A stretch of 64,000 bases of DNA from Lactarius indigo (lineage: Eukaryota; Basidiomycota; Agaricomycetes; Russulales; Russulaceae), in the NCBI GenBank assembly GCA_025766275.1, contig JAFKAC010000046.1, positions 310,001 to 374,000 of the forward strand, given 5' to 3'. Both the position numbers and the translations under genes were made by a program. The notes beneath the pieces are model-generated. The model worked only from the letters and a program-made list of their open reading frames with translations, had not been told where the DNA came from and did not search any database. Positions 57,017 to 64,000 of the stretch are shown one piece after another (position 1 is the first letter of the stretch; each line of letters opens with the position of its first letter).

Positions 57017-60000
57017 CAGGAGGGCCACCACAAGTGAGGATGACGGTGGGGATGTCGCTTTAGGTACGCACCAGGGTGGCCTTCAACGTTCACGGGTATC
57101 ATCCTCAAGGGCGTCGACCTGTCAACATCGTCAACCCTCGTTCTGTTCGTTTGTTTCGATCAATGACCAGAGCGTGGCCGCTGCGTTTGCTTGCGTCTGT
57201 AGACATAACTGATAGGGTTAGCAGACGAGTGTGGACCTTGGCCCTTTCCCTTGGCACAAGTTACGCTCAGTGATCCTTCAAGTTCCGTTCCAAAGTCCCT
57301 ATGCACATTTACCAACTTATAGACGAAAAGGATATCATCATATCCCACCACACGACGACTACCCTCCTTTCGTACACCTTGTCTTCCGACTGGCCTTTGC
57401 GCTAGTAGCTACCGCCAGCACTGCCTCTACGTCAGCCGATTCCGCACACTTCACTCCCAATCTGCGTTACTCATGGCGATTTCTGGGGTGCACTGACCAG
57501 ACAGGGTACTACCAAGGTAGAACAGCGCACGTAGCACGTATGGGTGAACATACGAGACCATGATGCTTCAAGTTTCCCGTGGCTCGCTCCGAGTTGTGCG
57601 TGATGCAGTACCTCAGGAGTTCTCGCTCTCGTAGGAGTTTTTGTCCGCGCAAAAGTAGAATGGCCCGAAGGTTACACGGTGGACCTCCTTTCTCTCCACC
57701 TGTAGCAGCCACGGTGACTGACTGCAGCTGTAGCCAACTCGAGACCCGTCGGCAGCTGTACGGTATGGGGCGATTTCTCTTTGACACTTCTAGTTGGTCT
57801 TGCGGAAGGGGTCGCGGTCGCGGACACGAAAGGAGCCGAGTTGGGTGGGTTTCAATCAAGTTATCGTTATCTTATCGCAGATCAGCACGACCCGTTGATT
57901 TATCCAAGTGTCTCTGAAACGTTTTGGGTGCTATCTAATGCCATTGCGGTCACACATCTAGCCGTGATACGTGTGGTTCTACGACTGTGATTACTCGGCA
58001 CGCACATAGCAATGCAGGAAACAAAGGAGCGGAATGTCGATCAATGACTCAATGTCAACGGAATTGTCGTGGGAGGGTTATTCAAAAGCTGCATCTGCTT
58101 ATGTTCCGTCGCGATGGCGTCGAAATTACTAGTACTGTAGGGCGAGAACTATCATAGAAGAGTTTACAAGAAATAGCGAATTCATGTAGAACGGAACGCA
58201 GAAGTCCGGTGATTGGTACTGTTTGTCAGCCAAACCGACATCTTCGATTCACTGTCGTCTTCTCGCTCAACAAGTGTCATGCCAAGTTGACCCAAGAAAT
58301 CTGGTCCAACTCCCCCGGCTATCACCCCATTATGGCATCTCGACCCCGGCAACCTGGACTTCGCATACATAGGACTAGGCCGCCTCCCATCTCTCCTACA
58401 TCGCCCTTCTCCAAACTGAAAAGTTGGGCTGTGAATGAAGCGAAATGTTTATCGCCGGAGTCAGAAAGTGCTCGGTCCGTTGTAGTGTGCGTTATCTCTC
58501 CTATTCCGGTTCTCTTGCTCACAAACGGAATGGCGCCCAAATGTCAAATAGTATCTCTACTCCCATTCGCCCATATCCATGCATACAGCGAACACTTGTC
58601 TCCGCAACCGTCCTTATCACCTTTCCAGTAGGGTACGTCCCACCTTTACATGGCTCCGGTTTTCCCTACACCCCACCATCAACACCGAAGCCTGGAGTTC
58701 AAGGATGCCTTGGTCGCACCAATCTCAGACCCAATCTCAACTTCATTGGATGGCTGATATCGACGTTTCCTTCACTGCGCGTCGGCAATACGTCCCATGG
58801 CGACAGCGGGCAGAGTCAAATATTTGGACGTGTTTTCTAACTTTGGGGTCGAAATATCTGCCGCCCTCATCACTGGATGGGAACTTTGCTTCCGGCCCGC
58901 CAATTCGGGTTCACGAGGACGGCGAGAAAGGAGCTAAGGTTGGAGAGGACGGGGGATCTCCCAAAGGCGCGGAAACGTATAGCGGCGAGCCCTGAGCGCT
59001 GGACAGACGAGCGGCGTGACTCGTGAGTATGTTTCCAGCGACTCCTGGATCGCTCACCCATATTCTCGCAGCACGCATCTCTCCTCCTGTCCTCACCTTC
59101 CTTCTAGTAGGCTCCCTGCAAACCCACTTCGCTTTCCCGATAAAATCTGGTGTAACACAGGCGTGATGAAATATGTTCGTATTGCCAACTTTTAAATGTA
59201 AGTGCACAAGCAGTCCCCTCGTACGAGGGTCGTTCATGCCATACCTTTTTTCCAAGGACTATATTTCTTCGCCAATTCCTCTTACTCGTCCTTCCCAAAC
59301 AGGCACACTATACGCCGCGCCGCGCTCCTGTCGTATACCCCTCCTCATTATGGACGCTCTCTGCACACAAATCACGGTTCTCTTCTCATTCACAATTCTG
59401 CGCTGCGTACATCCCTGCTGGAGTTCTCATCCGCCTCTGGCGTTGTTTGTCCTGTGCCTGCGAGACGTTTGACATCCCGACTATTTACTGGCGGCTCGCA
59501 TATTTCCAGGCCGCCTGGTGCCGGCGGCAGTGCGAAAGAAACCGCATGTGGCATGCTCGATAATGGCCATGGCCGAGGCCCTGACGAGCATGGGAGGCGT
59601 CACGGGCGCAGGTAGATACAGGGATAACGTGTTCGTGGGTGGACTGGCTGGGCAGGGATGGCGCGTGGTGACGTTTTATGCTTCATAGATAACTGCTATA
59701 GCATATGATATCCACGCATAAAACAATACGACGAATCCACTTCTACGCTAATGTATCGTGGTGCATAACCACGACGACGACGTACCATGGTTGCTTGGCA
59801 GGCCACCTCTTCGTACGACCGGCTAAGGCGCAAATAGCTGCCACCAGTGCTGAGTAACCCTGCGTCCCGGCACGGACGTCTCCTGCGTCCCGTTCCCGGA
59901 AGCTACGTCTGCGTCTGGAGCACCTCCAGAGGACGATTGCGTCAATGGCAGCAAGATCTCTTCGGGTACCACTTCCGCGACGAAATAAGTTCGCACTCGC

Positions 60001-62519
60001 CAATTCTCAAACTGCGCAAGAACATAAAAGCATGCGCAAAACGCAGCGATCCTATCGGCACGGCGAACAATTCGTTGCAAGATATATTAAAACAATCAAC
60101 GCGTACTCTCACTCGCCACTTCTCGTTCTTCCTTTCATGGATAATGCATACAAGTTCCACTTCGCATCTTACGCAGCGCCCATTGTTCACCACCCCTCCG
60201 GGGCCATTCGTCCCATTCGTGGAGGTGCTTCAGGCATTCAGGTTCGGTGCCAGAATATCTATGCTTTTACCGACTTATAAACGAAAATATTACACAATGA
60301 TAATCTACCCTCCTCACACCTTTTCTTTCAACTGGCCTAATGCGCTAGTAGCTACCACTGCCAACGCCTTGGCGTCAAGCGATTCTCCACTCCACTCCAG
60401 ATCTGCGTTACTCATGGCAGGTTTCTGGGCTGCGTTGACCACGCAGGGTACCACCAAGGTAGAACAGCGCGCCTTGCACATATGGATGACCATACATGAT
60501 TATGGATCTTCAGGTTTCCCGCGGCTCGCGTTGTCACACAGCACTCTTGACATGGCACGACTTCTCTCCACCGCGCCGGCAACCGCGGCTGTAGCAAATT
60601 TGAGACTCGTCCCGTTTTCAATGATAGCTATACGGTACGGAGCGAGTTCTCTTGACTCGCTGGTGCAAGTCAGTCTTGTGGAAGGAGGGAAATGGGGGTG
60701 GCGGACACGAAAGGAGCCAAGTTGGGTGCATTCCTTCGTTATCTTATCGCAGATCAGCACGACCCCTGTTGAGTTCTTCAACAGTCCCCGAGGCGTTTTA
60801 CGTACTATCGGTGCTATTACGGTCACGTCTAGCTGCGATACATGTGGTTCTACATCAGTAGTTACTAGTTACTCGGCGCGCACGTTGCGATGCAGGGAGC
60901 AGAGTGGAACGTCGGCCAAAGACTCAATATGCGAACGGGAATGTCGTGCGAGGAATCTTTTTTTTTCGAATGCGGAATCTGCCTGTCCTCTCGCGAGCGT
61001 GAGACGTGGCGCCAGAGCGAAAACAGTACTGTAAAATGGCGAACTTACATGGGAACGACCGGTACTTGCCGGCTGAACTGACCACGCAATGCGCACTGTC
61101 TTCTCGCTCGACAAGTGTCATTCCCGATTCGAATCCTTCTCGCTTTTCTCCGATCCGGCATCGACGCGTCAGAGGCAGAGCTCCTTTTGAGCGATCAACG
61201 TTGATCAACTGCGAGCTTTTTTGCTTGCTCGGGGACCCTTGAGGGGTGCGTTATATTTCCCGTTCCGGTTCTCTCACACAGAAATTGAATGGCATCCAAA
61301 TAGTCCTCTCTACACCTACTCGCACCCATTCACGAAGCGAACAGTCACCTCCTCTACCGTCATCTAGTATTAGGGTTCGTCTCTGCAGGGCATCTGGTTC
61401 TCAACGCCCCATCATCAGCACCGAAGCCTGGAAATTCAAGGGCACAGACTTTGGTCCGGATCTCTGACTCCGTCAACGACCGATATCGGCATTGCCTCCA
61501 CGACACATTAGTTACACTGCACTTCCTAGGTCGCACTTCTTCGCTCTTGCATATTCTCGCAGCGCACCTTTCTCCTGAGGTCATCGCTGCCCCTCCCGCA
61601 GGGTTTGTTCCGCTTTGGCGGCGGCTCCGGTGGTGATCTGGTGATGTCATGGCGCATGTGATGCATCGCCTGCGTGAATGGGCAGCCCTGGGTAACACAG
61701 TGCAGGCTCGTTCCACTCCGGGTCGTCACTGACAAAAGTCAAGTTCGCGTGTCCGTCGGTGACGAAATATGTTTGTACTCACCAACTTTCAAGTGTAAGC
61801 ACAGCGCTACGCCCTTCCCCTTGTGCTGCAACCATTCACGTCGTTCCAGTCCTTTCCAAGGACTATGCTCCCTCACCCATAAATCCCTCTTTCGCCATCC
61901 TCTTGTTTCTCCCAACAGACACCGCCAGACGCGGGTCTCCCGTCTGCTGGCAAAAATTCCCCGCTAGGGTTCGGTAAATATATCGAAATACTCGACGTGC
62001 ATCCTCTCTTTAACTCTTCAACATTACTCACAACTTCTCGTTCCCTTCCAGACTAGCCCAATGCATACAAATATCACTTTATTTCGCGTTCGCATAATCC
62101 CGCGTGCCGCGCATCTCCCTAGTGCGGTGTTTTCTGCCCTCCGGCGTTATTTTTCCTGTTCATTCTCGTCGCCGGGCGGTTGACACCCCGACCGTTTATG
62201 ACCTGCGCTTGTATCATCTCCCGTGGTGCCACCGGGCACCAGTGGTGATGTTACATGTGGTGCGGTCGGCGGCCACATCAACTTGTGTGACATGCGGTGC
62301 GCTGACGATTGCCCGTGTTGGGCTGGGCGGTTGTTATGAGCGAGGGTAGGGGCAAGGATAACGGTTTCGTGAATGGTCAGGTTGGGCAGAGGTGACGCGC
62401 GGTATCTTCAATACGCTCCATATATGGCTACTACCTACAAACTGTGCATCCGAATGAATTTGTCAAACAAAGTAACATGTCCACACTGTATCATAGAGCA
62501 AGCCCATTACGACTACATA
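57017..62519. other. Spacer between T4 and STAND gene III
   Basis: Homologous in blocks to 31.5-35.96 kb: 58000-58990 matches 32990-33930, and 60900-62519 matches 34430-35962, the latter continuing into the ankyrin genes. No gene supported. A 395-codon frame at 59847-61034 on plus has no recognisable domain and is not open in the homologous spacer, so I do not call it. Confidence 0.5.
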
Positions 62520-64000
62520 TCATGCTTGGTTGGCGGAGTATTCCGACAACAATCGTTTCATTGCCTTCCTCTTTCTCCCAGAAGCGAGCTGCAAAGGTGA
62601 CTTTCCCTCCAAGTTCTTCACATTGACGTTAGCTCCGTGCTTGAGAAGTATTCGCGCCATCTCGAGCAATCGAAGGCGTGACGCCAGGTGTAACGGGGTT
62701 TCGTGGTCTTCATTTTGTGCATTCGCATCCGCGCCGCGCTCCAGCAATTGTCGTGCGAGACGAGCAGCTTCGTCTGGATGGCGTTTTCGATCCCACGACT
62801 CCGCCGTCGTGAAACTGTAGTAGTCGTGATTGCCTAGTACCACTCGGTGTAGTGGTGTCTGGCCTCGGATGTCTTCCGCGTTAATTTGTACCCCATGGTC
62901 AAGCAACTCCTCTGCGACATAGGTATTCCCATAGTAGGATGCTAAATGTAGCGGGGTTGCCTGTTCTTTGTCTTGTGCATTTACGTCCACACCGTGCTCC
63001 AACAATAGCTGCACAATATCGGGACCATATCCCCGATGGCGTGAGCTCTGTGATACCCGGTGTAATGGAATCTGGCCCTGGATGTCCTCCGCATTAGCAC
63101 TTGCCCCATGGTCGAGCAGCACCTTTGCGACATCGACAAGCCCATGGTAGGATGCAAAATGTAATGGGGTTGCCTGGGTCTTGTCTCGGGCATTTACGTC
63201 CATGCTGCGCTCTAACAATAGCCGCGCAAGCTCATGACGGGATGAGTTATAATGTGAACTCTGTGTTACTCGGTGTAATACGGCCTGGCCGTCTGCATTC
63301 TGTACGTCAGTTTCTGCACCATGATCGAGCAGTACCAGCATGGCCTCCATCGAGTTGTGATAAGACGCCAAATGTAACGGGGTTTCTTGATCCTTGTCTC
63401 GTGCATTCACATCCGCGCCCCTCTCCAACAATAGCCGTGCAACACGAGCATTATCGTATATGCGATCGTTTATAGCATGGTGTAATGGGGTCTGGCCATT
63501 GGCGTTCTGTGCGTTGACTTCGGCTCCGTGGTCAAGTAACACCAGTGCCGTCTCAAGGTGCCCATGGAGACACGCAAAATGTAAAGGGGTTTCCTGGTCC
63601 TTATCTCGCGCGTTAACATCCATTCCGACCTTCAGTAATAGCCGTGCGACATCGGGGTTTTCTTTAGTGGACTCTTCGTGTCGCGATACTAGGTGAAGAG
63701 AGGTCTGACCCCGTACATTCTCCGCGTTGGCCTTCGCGCCATGATCGAGCAGTAGTCGTGTAACCTCGAGCATCCCATGGGAGGATGCAAAATGTAACGG
63801 GGTTGCGTGGTCCTTATCTACTGCATTCATGTCTATGCCGTGTTCTAGTAGAAGCAGTGCGACATAAGGAGCTATTTTGCGGTGATACGCAGGGTCCCCA
63901 GAACCAAGTCCGAGGTAAGGATACGTTTTATATTGGTGGATGCCTCGTGACACCTCGTGCAGTGGGTTCCGGCCTTGGATATTCTCTGCCCGGGCGTTTG
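62520..64000 (-). CDS. STAND gene III, C-terminal ankyrin part, truncated by the right edge
   Basis: Open from the window edge to the stop at 62520 (about 493 codons) with ankyrin repeats only. The last segment, ALLLLEHGIDMNAVDKDHA to RKRKAMKRLLSEYSANQA, is nearly the same as the end of gene II, so gene III is the closest paralogue of gene II. Repeats alternate ATPLHFASxHG and GQTPLHRVSQ types. The NACHT and N-terminal domains are expected beyond 64000. No internal stop is seen. Confidence 0.82.
   Translation of the reverse strand, partial: NARAENIQGRNPLHEVSRGIHQYKTYPYLGLGSGDPAYHRKIAPYVALLLLEHGIDMNAVDKDHATPLHFASSHGMLEVTRLLLDHGAKANAENVRGQTSLHLVSRHEESTKENPDVARLLLKVGMDVNARDKDQETPLHFACLHGHLETALVLLDHGAEVNAQNANGQTPLHHAINDRIYDNARVARLLLERGADVNARDKDQETPLHLASYHNSMEAMLVLLDHGAETDVQNADGQAVLHRVTQSSHYNSSRHELARLLLERSMDVNARDKTQATPLHFASYHGLVDVAKVLLDHGASANAEDIQGQIPLHRVSQSSRHRGYGPDIVQLLLEHGVDVNAQDKEQATPLHLASYYGNTYVAEELLDHGVQINAEDIRGQTPLHRVVLGNHDYYSFTTAESWDRKRHPDEAARLARQLLERGADANAQNEDHETPLHLASRLRLLEMARILLKHGANVNVKNLEGKSPLQLASGRKRKAMKRLLSEYSANQA

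Noticed and set aside
1..64000. tRNA, rRNA or CRISPR features
   Set aside because: No cloverleaf with matching B-box, no rRNA segments and no regularly spaced short repeats were recognised on reading both strands.

Overview
The window is fungal nuclear DNA, most likely from an agaricomycete basidiomycete. Evidence: genes carry short GT-AG introns (mostly 48-60 nt), NLR-like STAND proteins of the fungal 'Goodbye' type are present, and the window is packed with Ty3/gypsy chromovirus retrotransposons. No prokaryotic features, tRNA, rRNA or CRISPR arrays were seen. Function names rest on motif recognition; no database search was run.

Left part (1-23.6 kb). A partial gypsy element, T1 (1-3414, minus), runs off the left edge with an uninterrupted gag-protease-RT frame and one LTR. 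Next comes a Mutator-like (MULE) transposase gene, read on minus from 23594 to 5023. It is split by element T2 (6948-22684, TSD GGTGG). T2 is itself split by element T3 (6954-14862, TSD GTTAC), which sits only 6 bp inside the 3' LTR of T2. Removing T3 restores a 508-bp LTR identical in length to the other T2 LTR, and removing T2 rejoins the transposase frame.

Right part (25-64 kb). Three paralogous STAND genes lie head to tail on the minus strand: gene I (26023-31031, apparently broken), gene II (35963-40785, complete in eight exons, about 1487 aa) and gene III (62520 to the right edge). They are separated by related 5-6 kb spacers. The spacer before gene III carries element T4 (41324-57016, TSD CAGGA). 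T4 contains element T5 (42443-51082, plus strand, TSD GGTAT), and T5 contains a solo LTR, T6 (43182-43976, TSD CGTGG).

Points of interest. (1) In all five elements with an internal region, the primer-binding site next to the 5' LTR is complementary to 10-11 nt of that element's own LTR, and this match lies 34-35 nt downstream of a TATA-like box. This fits Tf1-type self-priming. (2) T2, T3 and T5 place pol in the -1 frame behind a G_GGT_TTT heptamer; T4 has G_GAT_TTT. (3) T2, T3 and T5 fuse a conserved domain of about 400 aa behind the chromodomain, while T4 instead carries a separate third ORF with a coiled-coil segment and two CCHC zinc knuckles. (4) All 21 LTR-pair differences seen by eye are CpG transitions, and most nonsense codons are CGA to TGA. 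This suggests methylation-driven decay.
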